DNA of 50,942 nucleotides from the NCBI GenBank assembly GCA_902536005.1, contig CACAVT010000002.1, positions 1 through 50,942 on the forward strand. The letters run 5' to 3'. A program made the translations under genes and the position numbers. The DNA comes from an uncultured Pelagibacteraceae bacterium. GTDB lineage: Bacteria; Pseudomonadota; Alphaproteobacteria; Pelagibacterales; Pelagibacteraceae. Below are positions 1-9,545 of this stretch, one piece after another (within the stretch, counting starts at the first letter, position 1; each line of letters starts with the position of its first letter). A model generated the notes under the pieces. It worked only from the letters and a program-made list of their open reading frames with translations, did no database searches and had not been told where the DNA came from.

Positions 1-2
1 TA

Positions 3-458
3 AAATTAGGAAGAAAAAAAATTGAAAAATTAATTAAGAGAATTGGCATTTTTAGAGTTAAAGCCAAAAGTATATACTTAATGTCAAAAAAAGTTTTAGA
101 AAATCACAAGGGAAGAGTGCCTAGAACCTTTGAAGAACTTGAAAAGCTACCTGGTGTAGGACATAAAACGGCTAGCGTAGTGATGTCACAAGGTTTTGGA
201 TACCCAGCTTTTGCTGTTGATACTCATATTCATAGACTTGCACAAAGATGGGGTTTAACAAATGGGAAAAATGTAGTTCAAACTGAAAAAGATTTAAAAA
301 GATTATTTCCTAAAAAAACATGGTCTAAACTGCATTTACAAATAATTTTTTATGGCAGGGAATATTGTAAAGCAAGAGATTGTTATGGTTTAAGTTGTCA
401 AATATGCACTAGTTGCTACCCAAATAGAAAAAAACCTGTTATTACCAAAAAAGCTTAA
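3..458 (+). CDS. nth: Endonuclease III (5' end outside window)
   Basis: Frame is open upstream of the tracked ATG (KLGRKKIEKLIKRIGIFRVKAKSIYLMSKK...); HhH motif LPGVGHKTASVV, VDTHIHR, C-terminal Cys cluster C-X6-C-X2-C-X5-C. Confidence 0.95.
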   Translation, partial: KLGRKKIEKLIKRIGIFRVKAKSIYLMSKKVLENHKGRVPRTFEELEKLPGVGHKTASVVMSQGFGYPAFAVDTHIHRLAQRWGLTNGKNVVQTEKDLKRLFPKKTWSKLHLQIIFYGREYCKARDCYGLSCQICTSCYPNRKKPVITKKA

Positions 459-459
459 T

Positions 460-1389
460 ATGAAAATTTTAGGTATAGGTAACGCTATAGTAGATGTCAT
501 CTGTAAGGTTGAGGACAACTTTATTGAACAGAATAATCTTACAAAGAGTACAATGAAATTATTCTTTGATGAAAATGAGTTCAAAAACTTATTAAAAAAT
601 CTTAAAATTGAAAAAACTGTTTCTGGAGGCTCTGTAGCAAATTCTATAGTTGGATTATCACAACTTGGAGATACGGTTGGTTTCATCGGTAAGGTTTCTG
701 ATGATGAATTTGGTAGTAATTACGAAGAAGGATTAAAAAAAGAAAACGTAAAATATTTTTATTCTAAAAAAAAAGAGGAATTACCAACTGGGACATGTTT
801 GATATTAGTAACACCAGACTCAGAAAGAACGATGTGTACATTCCTGGGAACTGCGGGAAAAATTAATGAGAATGATGTTAGTTCTGAAGCAATTAAAAAA
901 AGTGAGATGATATTTTTAGAGGGTTACTTGTGGGATGAAGGTGAGCCCAAAAAAGCATTCAATAAAGCTATAAATAATGCAAACAAAGTTGCTATGTCGC
1001 TCTCCGATCTATTTTGTGTAGATAGACACAAACCTCATTTTTTAAATTTAGTTAAAAATAAACTTGATATAACTTTTGCTAACGAACAAGAAATTACCTC
1101 TTTAATTAAAGCAAAAAATTTTAATGAAGTTATTAACTTTTCAAAAGGACTTAATAAATTAGTTATTATAACTAGAGGTGAAAAAGGTGCAATTGCAATA
1201 AATAGTAACGAAGTTATTGAAAGTGATATAAAAAAAAATCTTAAAATTGTTGACCTAACAGGAGCAGGTGATCTTTTTGCTGCTGGATTTTTACATGGAT
1301 ATATTAACAAATTATCCACAAAAGAATGTCTAGAAAAAGGTACTGAAATGTCATCTAAGGTAATCCAACAAATTGGAGCAAGACTTTAA
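460..1389 (+). CDS. Adenosine kinase / PfkB-family sugar kinase
   Basis: N-terminal GIGNAIVDVICKV, SGGSVANSIVGLSQLG, C-terminal DLTGAGDLFAAGFLHG PfkB signature. Confidence 0.93.
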   Translation: MKILGIGNAIVDVICKVEDNFIEQNNLTKSTMKLFFDENEFKNLLKNLKIEKTVSGGSVANSIVGLSQLGDTVGFIGKVSDDEFGSNYEEGLKKENVKYFYSKKKEELPTGTCLILVTPDSERTMCTFLGTAGKINENDVSSEAIKKSEMIFLEGYLWDEGEPKKAFNKAINNANKVAMSLSDLFCVDRHKPHFLNLVKNKLDITFANEQEITSLIKAKNFNEVINFSKGLNKLVIITRGEKGAIAINSNEVIESDIKKNLKIVDLTGAGDLFAAGFLHGYINKLSTKECLEKGTEMSSKVIQQIGARL

Positions 1390-1391
1390 AC

Positions 1392-1511
1392 TTAACTTTT
1401 CTTTCTCTTAAAGCTTCCTTTGCCTTTTTTGGGTCTAACTACTTTTGGTTTATATTTTTTAGTAAACAAATCTTTTGCAATTGGATTTTTCTTATTTAAT
1501 TTGATAGCCAT
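1392..1511 (-). CDS. ArfA-like alternative ribosome-rescue factor (39 aa, not in supplied ORF track)
   Basis: Manual translation of minus strand: MAIKLNKKNPIAKDLFTKKYKPKVVRPKKGKGSFKRKKS*; NPIA..L...V..KKGKGSF.RK resembles the ArfA core (N.I..L....V...KKGKGSY.RK). Confidence 0.7.
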   Translation of the reverse strand: MAIKLNKKNPIAKDLFTKKYKPKVVRPKKGKGSFKRKKS

Positions 1512-2055
1512 TTTTTTTACTAAGGATAAATCCATTATCATCAAATGTGTTTAATATTTTTTTTCTTAGTCGGTAGATATGGGTTTCTACAGTGTGGCTT
1601 TCAATATCAGATTGATAACTCCACACCTTTTCTTGTAATTCATCAATGCTAACTGGTATTTTAGATTTAGATAAATAAATAATTGTATTAATTTCTTTTT
1701 CAGTCAATTTGAGTGAGGTATTATTTTTTAACATTTCTCTAGAATTTAGATCTATAGTATAATTATCTACTTTAACTTCAGACTGACTATTGAAGTGTAT
1801 TTTTAAGAACTCAATATTTATGATTTCAACTAATTTAAAAATATTGATTGGTAAATTATCTAAAACAAATTGGTAATCAGTATTTAAGTATTTTTTGTTT
1901 GATATAATTAAATAATTGTGCAAATTTTTTACTTTTTCGTTTAAAGATTTTTCATTGTCAACAAGGGTAATCTTAAAATTTAAATCATGACCAAGTTCTT
2001 CCAGAATATGATATAATTCGGAAAATTTGTATATTATTAAATTCTGATTATTCAC
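1492..2055 (-). CDS. Winged-helix (OmpR/PhoB-type) DNA-binding protein with degenerate N-terminal receiver-like region
   Basis: C-terminal LTEKEINTIIYLSKS...ELQEKVWSYQSDIESHTVETHIYRLRKKI...GYQIK matches Trans_reg_C; no clear phospho-acceptor Asp motif in N-terminal half. Confidence 0.8.
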   Translation of the reverse strand: MNNQNLIIYKFSELYHILEELGHDLNFKITLVDNEKSLNEKVKNLHNYLIISNKKYLNTDYQFVLDNLPINIFKLVEIINIEFLKIHFNSQSEVKVDNYTIDLNSREMLKNNTSLKLTEKEINTIIYLSKSKIPVSIDELQEKVWSYQSDIESHTVETHIYRLRKKILNTFDDNGFILSKKNGYQIK

Positions 2056-2067
2056 AAAAAAGAGGAT

Positions 2068-2562
2068 ATGACAATTTTTATAAAAAATAAATACACTCTT
2101 CAGATAGATGAATTTAAATTTAGGTGTAGTATTGGTAAAAAAGGTTCAACCAAGAACAAAAAAGAAGGAGATAAAAAAACGCCAAAAGGTTCATTTAAAA
2201 TTGGAAATCTTTATTTTAGAAAAGATCGTATAGAAAAACCAACCACTTTACTAAAATGTATCGAAATTAAAAAAAATATGGGTTGGTGTGATGATGTACG
2301 TTTTCCAAAAAAATATAACAAACTTATTAGAGTTGAAAATAAAATCCAACATGAAAAATTAAAAAGAAATGATCATAAATATGACCTCTTAATTCCAATT
2401 AAGTACAATTTTGAAAAAACTGTTACAGGTTTAGGTAGTTGTATTTTCATTCATCTAACCAAAGATTATAAACCTACGGCTGGATGTATTGCTTTAAAAG
2501 AAAAAGATTTTTTAATTATGCTCAAATTGATCAAAAAAAATTCAAAAATAAAAATTTTTTAA
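2068..2562 (+). CDS. L,D-transpeptidase (YkuD) family protein
   Basis: CSIGKKGSTKNKKEGDKKTPKGSF and IFIHLTKDYKPTAGCIAL catalytic Cys motif. Confidence 0.85.
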   Translation: MTIFIKNKYTLQIDEFKFRCSIGKKGSTKNKKEGDKKTPKGSFKIGNLYFRKDRIEKPTTLLKCIEIKKNMGWCDDVRFPKKYNKLIRVENKIQHEKLKRNDHKYDLLIPIKYNFEKTVTGLGSCIFIHLTKDYKPTAGCIALKEKDFLIMLKLIKKNSKIKIF

Positions 2563-3218
2563 GATCTTTGACCAAAAATACTAGATCCAACTCTAACATA
2601 TGTTGAAAAATTTTTAGCAGCCAAAAGATAATCTGAAGACATACCCATACTTAATTCTGCAAAACCTAGATCTTTGTTAAGTTTGTTCATTTCTATAAAA
2701 TAACTCTCCGGATCAATATTTGCTGGAGGAATGCACATCAGGCCAATAACGTTTAAACCAATTTCTTTACTAAAAGAAACTAGTTGACCTACTTCATTTT
2801 TATGAATACCAGATTTTTGACTTTCGTTACCTATATTGACCTGCAAAAAAACTTTAATTTTTTTATTAATTTTGTTTTGTTCATCTGCAATTTTTTTTGC
2901 AAGCTTTTCACTATCTACTGAGTGAATATAATCAAATATTTGAACAGCAAATTTTACTTTATTGGTTTGTAATTTTCCAATCATATGTAATCTTATTTCT
3001 GAATTTTTTTTTTTAACCTCTGTCCATTTTTCTAATGCTTCCTGGACTTTATTTTCTCCATAATCGGTATGACCATATTCAATAAGAGGTAATATTTTAT
3101 CAATTTTGAAAGTCTTAGACACTGCAATTATATTAGGATTATTATCAATATTTAATTTATTAAGATGAATTTTAATATTATTCTTTACATCTAATAAATT
3201 TTTTACGGTATTATGCAT
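2559..3218 (-). CDS. YggS-family PLP-binding homeostasis protein (start moved to internal ATG at 3218)
   Basis: MHNTVKNLLDVKNNIK..NIIAVSKTFKIDKI..GENKVQEA..LHMIGKLQTNK..SVDS..VNIGNESQKSGI..LSMGMSSD; upstream 24 aa of tracked ORF lack homology to the family N-terminus. Confidence 0.92.
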   Translation of the reverse strand: MHNTVKNLLDVKNNIKIHLNKLNIDNNPNIIAVSKTFKIDKILPLIEYGHTDYGENKVQEALEKWTEVKKKNSEIRLHMIGKLQTNKVKFAVQIFDYIHSVDSEKLAKKIADEQNKINKKIKVFLQVNIGNESQKSGIHKNEVGQLVSFSKEIGLNVIGLMCIPPANIDPESYFIEMNKLNKDLGFAELSMGMSSDYLLAAKNFSTYVRVGSSIFGQRS

Positions 3219-3743
3219 ATTAATTTGAATAATAAATATTACTTTATAAGTAATTTTGATACAAACATAATTGATAAACAGGATAAACAAACCACTATTA
3301 TTTATAGAAATTATAGCTCAAAAGTAATAAATGAAAAGCTCATCCTTAAATTAAAAAAATATTGTAAGTTAAAAAAAATTAATTTTTATTTATCGAATAA
3401 TATTAAACTTGCAATAAAATTTGATTTAGATGGTGCATACATTCCTTCCTTTAATAAATCTACAAAACACCTGGCTTATTCATTAAAAAAAAAATTTAAC
3501 ATAATTGGATCGGCCCACAATATTAAAGAAATTAAAACAAAGGAAATTCAGAAGGTTAGTAGCATTTTCATATCATCTTTATTCAAAAAAAATAAAAATT
3601 ACTTGGGAATTAATAAATTTAAGTTAATTTCCAATTTAACTAAAAAAAAAGTAGTTGCTTTAGGTGGTATTTCTAAAAAAAATCGCAATAAACTTAGGTT
3701 ATTAAATTGTTCTGAATTCGCTGGAATATCTTTTTTTGAATAA
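3213..3743 (+). CDS. Thiamine-phosphate synthase/TenI-like protein
   Basis: TIM-barrel motifs DGAYIPSF, IIGSAHNIKEI, KKKVVALGGIS consistent with ThiE/TenI superfamily. Confidence 0.65.
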   Translation: MHINLNNKYYFISNFDTNIIDKQDKQTTIIYRNYSSKVINEKLILKLKKYCKLKKINFYLSNNIKLAIKFDLDGAYIPSFNKSTKHLAYSLKKKFNIIGSAHNIKEIKTKEIQKVSSIFISSLFKKNKNYLGINKFKLISNLTKKKVVALGGISKKNRNKLRLLNCSEFAGISFFE

Positions 3744-3749
3744 AAAAAA

Positions 3750-3772
3750 GGCCCCAAAAAGGGGCCCTTTTT
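3750..3772. terminator. Bidirectional rho-independent terminator between ThiE-like gene and porin
   Basis: GGCCCC-AAAAA-GGGGCC stem flanked by A-run and T-run, between convergent gene ends. Confidence 0.9.
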
Positions 3773-3791
3773 AATAATTATTTGGTCTAAA

Positions 3792-4763
3792 TTAGAACGC
3801 AAACGCAACGTTTAGGTCGTAACCTTCAACGTCGTATGTAGTTCCTGTGTTACCACCAGCATTATCAGTAGAGTTCATAGCAATAGATATAGATACGCCA
3901 CCCATTGTGTATGAAGCTGAAATACCTTTAGACTCTTGGTCTGTAGTTGAAGAACCTAAGTCAACTTCTGCAGTACCGTAAGAGATTGATAAATCATCTG
4001 TTACAGCATAAGAGATTGACATAAGAGTTGCTTCGTCATCTTGCGTAGTGTTTTGACCATCTACTTCTGATGTTTGATAACCTACTGAAATTGGACCATT
4101 TGTGTATGTGATCCATAAAGTAGACTCATCGTTAGATACAGTAGTACTTTCTTCTACTTCAGCAGTCGCATAACCAATAGTTAAACCTTCAACCATTTCT
4201 GGAGCGATTTGCACACCGAAGTCAGTGTAGCTTCCGATATCACCGTGATCATTTTCACTAGCAGCTGCTGCAGCTTGTACGTATGATGCGTGAACGCTAA
4301 CACCACTTATTGTTGGAGAGTCGTATCTCCAAAGTGCGTCACCAGCTCTACCATTGATCATAACAACTTCGTCGTTTGCTGAAACAGTTGTTGTTGAATC
4401 TACAGTGGCTAATACCCATGATTCTTCATAAGCGTTAGGAGTTTTGTCATCCCAACCACTCATTACTGAGTCACCACCATGCTTGTGGTAAGTAAGTGTT
4501 CCGAAGTCACCAGCAATTGCTGTACTTTGGTTATCAACACCACCTTCTAACTCAATTTTTTGAGTAATAGTTAATCCACTGTCAGTTTCACCTGATAATG
4601 TAAAGTTAATAGAGTCACCCATGTAGTAAGCAGACGCTCTAGTTTCGTTTGATGAACTCACACCAACAGATGCTCCACCAGACATTGTAATCTCTGCATT
4701 AGCAGAGAAAGCAACTAGTGAACCAGCTAATGCTGATAGACCAATTTTTTTCATTTTGTTCAT
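3792..4763 (-). CDS. Outer-membrane porin (start moved to ATG at 4763)
   Basis: Signal peptide MNKMKKIGLSALAGSLVAFSANA, EITMSGGASVGVS beta-barrel start, C-terminal aromatic ...DLNVAFAF. Confidence 0.9.
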   Translation of the reverse strand: MNKMKKIGLSALAGSLVAFSANAEITMSGGASVGVSSSNETRASAYYMGDSINFTLSGETDSGLTITQKIELEGGVDNQSTAIAGDFGTLTYHKHGGDSVMSGWDDKTPNAYEESWVLATVDSTTTVSANDEVVMINGRAGDALWRYDSPTISGVSVHASYVQAAAAASENDHGDIGSYTDFGVQIAPEMVEGLTIGYATAEVEESTTVSNDESTLWITYTNGPISVGYQTSEVDGQNTTQDDEATLMSISYAVTDDLSISYGTAEVDLGSSTTDQESKGISASYTMGGVSISIAMNSTDNAGGNTGTTYDVEGYDLNVAFAF

Positions 4764-4979
4764 ATTAATTACTCCTTTGTAATTGTTATTATTAATAATA
4801 AACATCGTGTATTTATCATCTAAATGGTTCTAAAATGCTTAAATTTATGGTATTTGTGCTAAAAAAGTAGAATTGTTGCATTTTTACAACACTATTTCAT
4901 TGAATTTATTAACTTTTATGACTAATGACTATAAGTATTTAGTATATACATTATAGCTTTTTAAAAAATAATTATCATT

Positions 4980-5540
4980 ATGAAGCCCACAAATCCTAAA
5001 TTTTTTATTTCAATTATATTTTTGTTACTATTACTTAATGCCTGCAAAAGTTTACCTGGTGGAGATGCATTAAAAAATCCTCCAAACCCAAAAGAGCGTG
5101 TCGCAAAAAATCTTGAAGAAGGAAAAGGATTTAGGTTGTCTAATGCTACGAAAAATTTGGGTAAAACTAGTTATGAGTTCGCAAGCTCTAATGAATTATG
5201 GAGAGCCTCATTGGACACTATAGATTTTATGCCATTAACATCCGCAAATTATAGTGGCGGTATTATTATAACTGATTGGTATTCAGATAATTCAAGCCCT
5301 AATGAATCTATTAAGATAATAATTAGATTTTTAACAAATGAAATAAGAGCGGACGCTTTAAACATTAAAATTTTTTATAAAAATTGTAAATCAATTACAA
5401 ATTGTTTGATAACGGAAAAAGAGACTTCGTTAAAAAATGAACTAAGAAAAGAAATATTAAAGAAAGCAGCCATATATAAAAAAGATTTTAATGACAAAAA
5501 TTTCAAAAAATACGACTATCCTGAAAACGCTAGGAATTAA
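4980..5540 (+). CDS. DUF3576-type lipoprotein
   Basis: Lipobox LLLLNAC; GGIIITDWYSDNSSPNESIKI..F...EIRADAL.I. Confidence 0.8.
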   Translation: MKPTNPKFFISIIFLLLLLNACKSLPGGDALKNPPNPKERVAKNLEEGKGFRLSNATKNLGKTSYEFASSNELWRASLDTIDFMPLTSANYSGGIIITDWYSDNSSPNESIKIIIRFLTNEIRADALNIKIFYKNCKSITNCLITEKETSLKNELRKEILKKAAIYKKDFNDKNFKKYDYPENARN

Positions 5541-5554
5541 AAAATTTAAGTTTT

Positions 5555-8093
5555 GTGGACAGGTATAATTTTAAATCAATAGAAGAAAAATGGCAAAAGT
5601 TTTGGGAAGAAAATAAGACTTTTAAAGCCGAAATAGATAAAACAAAAAAAAAATTTTATTGTCTAGAAATGTTTCCTTATCCATCTGGGAAAATTCATAT
5701 GGGGCATGTAAGAAACTACACCATTGGTGATGTGTTGGCTCGTTTTAAATCTTTACAAGGTTATAATGTACTTCATCCAATGGGATGGGATTCATTTGGT
5801 ATGCCGGCTGAAAATGCGGCTAGGCAAAACAATTTAGATCCTAAAAGTTGGACAGAAAAAAATATTTCAACAATGAAATCACAATTAAAGAGACTAGGAC
5901 TGTCTATTGATTGGGATAGAGAAATATCTACATGCTCGTCAGACTATTACAAACATCAACAAAAGTTTTTTTTAGAATTATACGACAAAGGTTTAGTTTA
6001 TCGTAAAGAACAATATGTAAATTGGGACCCTATTGATCAAACAGTTTTAGCAAATGAACAGGTAATAGACGGTAAGGGATGGAGATCTGGAGCCAAAATC
6101 GAAAGAAAAAAATTAAATCAATGGTTTTTTAATATTACAAAATTTTCAAATGAATTAATGAATAATTTAGAAAACTTGGACGAATGGCCAAATAAAGTAA
6201 AAGTTATGCAAAAAAATTGGATTGGTAAATCGTTTGGCTCTGAAGTGAAATTCAAAATAGAAAATTCCAAGTCTATAAATGAAATTAAGTGTTATACCAC
6301 TAGACCAGACACTTTATTTGGAATGTCATTTTTGGCTCTTTCTGTTGATCATCCAATTTCTAAGCATTATGAAAATGATCCCGATTTCATAAAATTTAAA
6401 AAAGAATGTTCAAAAACTGGTACTACTGAAGAATCTATTGCTAATGCAGAGAAAATAGGTTTCAAAACTGATTTACTTGCTATTAATCCCATCAATAATA
6501 AAATTAAAGTTCCAGTTTTTTTCGCAAATTTTGTATTGATGGATTATGGGTTAGGGGCTGTTTTTGGATGTCCTGCACATGATCAAAGAGACTTAGATTT
6601 TGCAAGAAAGTACAATTTAGATGTCATACCAGTTGTCACTCCTGATATAAAAAATAATAATTTTATAATTAAAGATAAAGCTTACACTGGACCTGGTTTT
6701 ATTTTCAATTCATCCTTTTTAAATGGACTAAAAGTTCCTGATGAGTCAATAAAAAAAACAATTGAATATCTTGAAAAAAAAAATTTAGGAGAAAAAAAAA
6801 TAAATTTTAGACTTAAAGACTGGGGAATTTCTAGACAAAGATACTGGGGATGCCCAATACCAATTATATACGACGAAAATAATGAACCCCATAAAATTCC
6901 AGATAATATGCTACCGGTTGAACTACCAAAAAATCGAAAAATTAGAACCTACAGGTAATCCTTTAGATAAGATTCTAGAATGGAAAAATATAATTATTAA
7001 TGGAAAAAAATATACCAGAGAAACAGATACTTTAGACACATTTGTAGACTCTTCATGGTATTTTCTTAGATTCTGCTCTTCACAAAATAATTTATATGGT
7101 TATGACGAAAATGAAGTTAAATACTGGATGCCAGTTGATCAATATATTGGAGGGGTGGAACACGCTATTTTACACTTATTGTACTCAAGATTTTTCATGC
7201 AAGCACTCAATTATAAAAATGAAAAATTTAATCTTGAAGAGCCTTTTAAAGGTTTATTCACACAAGGAATGGTGTGTCATGAAACATATAAAGATCACAA
7301 CGGTAATTGGGTAAGCCCAGATGAAATTATTACGATAAATAGTGAAAAATTTCTTGAATCTGACCGTACTAAAAAGATTAAAGTTGGACCTTCAGAGTCA
7401 ATGTCAAAATCAAAAAAAAATACTATAGATCCCGAGAAAATAATTAAGCAATATGGAGCTGATGCGGTTAGACTTTTCATATTATCTGATAGCCCACCTG
7501 AAAAAGATGTGCAATGGTCTGAAGAGGGAATTGCAGCATCTTACAAGTTTATTCAAAAACTTTGGAAACTTAACATGAAATTTTTATCTAATATTAAAAT
7601 GAATCAAAAAGAAAATAAAGGTGAAGAGTTAGAAAAATATACCAATAAATTTTTAAAAAAAATGACCGAAAATTTACAGAATTTTAATTACAATATTATT
7701 ATTGCCAATATGCATGAAATGTATTCATTTTTAATTAAAGATTTAGATAAACAATATAATCCTAATACTCTAGTAGACAATTACAGTAAAATTTTAATAT
7801 CTATAACACCGGTAATTCCACACTTTGCAAATGAGTGTTTAGAAATGATTGGAAAAAATAATGAAAAGTTTTGGCCAACTTATGATGAAAAACTTGTTGA
7901 AGAAAAAGAATTCCAAATAGTGATCCAAATAAATGGTAAAAAAAGAGGTCTGATTGAAATAGATAGAGATTTAGACGAAAAAAATATTTATGATTTAATT
8001 TTAAAAAATGAAAAAATTAAAAAATATTTAACTGGGGTTAAAATTAAGAAAAAAATTTATGTTAAAAATAGACTAATAAATTTTATTATTTAA
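5555..8093 (+). CDS. leuS: Leucyl-tRNA synthetase, interrupted by apparent single-nucleotide frameshift (tracked ORFs 5555..6958 and 6882..8093)
   Basis: HIGH motif ([18 protein letters not shown]) in first ORF, KMSKS-like motif ([14 protein letters not shown]) in second; continuity restored ([17 protein letters not shown]) by removing one A from A6 at 6928-6933. Confidence 0.95.
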
Positions 8094-8097
8094 AAAA

Positions 8098-8550
8098 ATG
8101 AAAAAATTGATTTTAATTTTAATGACTTTATTTTTATTAAGTTGCGGATTTACGCCTATTTACAACAATCAAGATAATCTTAACTTTAAGATTGTTATTG
8201 AAGACATAAATGGTGATAAATCAATCAATAATATACTTGAAAGGAAACTAAAAAGATACTCCGATAAAAATGTTAATAAAATTTTTGTTATTAAAGTGCA
8301 AACAACTTTTAATAAAGATATTTTGTCAAAAGATAAAACAGGAAGAGCAGCAGATTTAAAATTAACAACAAGTGCAAACTTCATTGTTAGATATAAAGAT
8401 CAAATAAAAGAGTTCTCTTTCAGTGAAAATTTAAATATTGATAATTCTTCAGATTTTTATGATCAAAATAATTATGAAAATAATATTAAAAATAACTTTG
8501 TTAACACCATTGTTGAAAAATTAATTGTAAAATTAAAACTAATCAAGTGA
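8098..8550 (+). CDS. lptE: LPS-assembly lipoprotein LptE-like
   Basis: Signal/lipobox LLSCGFTPIY, position between leuS and holA. Confidence 0.8.
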   Translation: MKKLILILMTLFLLSCGFTPIYNNQDNLNFKIVIEDINGDKSINNILERKLKRYSDKNVNKIFVIKVQTTFNKDILSKDKTGRAADLKLTTSANFIVRYKDQIKEFSFSENLNIDNSSDFYDQNNYENNIKNNFVNTIVEKLIVKLKLIK

Positions 8551-9545
8551 TTTTAAAATATTTTGAATTTAATAAGTTAAATTTTGAAAAAAATAAATTA
8601 ATTTTAGTTTATGGGGCTAATGATGGATTAAAGAATGAATTCATTAATTCTTTTATAAGTAAACTTAATATTGAAAAAACAATTAAATTTGATGAAAAAG
8701 AAATATTAACAAACGATCAAATTTTTTTTGATGAGATATTATCAAAATCATTTTTTGACGATAAAAAAATTATTCAAGTAAATAGAAGTACTGATAAATT
8801 ATTAAAAGTTTTAGAAAATGTTATCAATAAAATTACCGAAGAAATTTATATAATTATTAATTCCGAACAATTAGACAAAAAATCTAAATTACGTAACAAA
8901 TTCGAGAAAGAAAAAAACCTTGTGTGTATACCTTTTTATGCTGATAATAATGAAACCTTATCTAAATTAAGTTCATCATTTTTAAAAGAAAGAAATATTA
9001 ATATTTCACAATCAAATATTAATTTATTAATTAATAAATGTAATGGGGATAGAGGTTTGCTAAAGAAAGAGTTAGAAAAAATTCAATTTTTTTCTGTTAG
9101 TAAAAAAAAAATTACTTCAGAGGTTTTAAATAAACTAACTAATTTAATTGAAAATCATAGTATAACTAAATTAATTGATTATTGCTTAGCCAAAAATCAA
9201 AAAAAAACAATCGATATATTAAATGATAATATTTACACCAATGAAGACTGCATTTTAATTGTAAGAACTTTTTTGAGAAAAGCCAAAAAAATTTTAAAAT
9301 TATCAGAAGAGTATAATAAAAATAAAGATATTAATCTTACTATTGATTCCGCAAAACCACCAATATTTTGGAAAGATAAAGAAATAACTAAAGAGCAGTT
9401 ATTAAAATGGTCGCCAGACAAAATTAGAGAATTAATTTACACGATATTCGATTTAGAATTAAATATTAAAAAAAATATAAATAATTCAACTAACCTAATT
9501 AGAAATTTCATACTCGATAAATCAAAATTGAATATTAATAATTAG
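8547..9545 (+). CDS. holA: DNA polymerase III subunit delta
   Basis: LVYGANDGLKNEFI, GDRGLLKKELEKI, conserved leuS-lptE-holA order. Confidence 0.88.
   Translation: MILKYFEFNKLNFEKNKLILVYGANDGLKNEFINSFISKLNIEKTIKFDEKEILTNDQIFFDEILSKSFFDDKKIIQVNRSTDKLLKVLENVINKITEEIYIIINSEQLDKKSKLRNKFEKEKNLVCIPFYADNNETLSKLSSSFLKERNINISQSNINLLINKCNGDRGLLKKELEKIQFFSVSKKKITSEVLNKLTNLIENHSITKLIDYCLAKNQKKTIDILNDNIYTNEDCILIVRTFLRKAKKILKLSEEYNKNKDINLTIDSAKPPIFWKDKEITKEQLLKWSPDKIRELIYTIFDLELNIKKNINNSTNLIRNFILDKSKLNINN

Noticed and set aside
390-686. 98-aa minus-strand ORF
   Set aside because: Antisense to nth and the adenosine kinase gene; low-complexity translation with no family motifs.
1035-1319. 94-aa minus-strand ORF
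   Set aside because: Antisense to the PfkB kinase gene; no independent support.
3599-3808. 69-aa minus-strand ORF
   Set aside because: Runs through the strong 3750-3772 terminator and antisense to the ThiE-like gene.
4874-4891. Short inverted repeat TGTTG-N8-CAACA upstream of the porin
   Set aside because: Only 5-bp arms in AT-rich DNA; not distinguishable from chance without comparative data.
6924-6933. Programmed -1 ribosomal slippage at A_AAA_AAT in leuS
   Set aside because: The needed shift is +1 (loss of one A); a -1 shift here reads TCG AAA AAT TAG and terminates almost at once.
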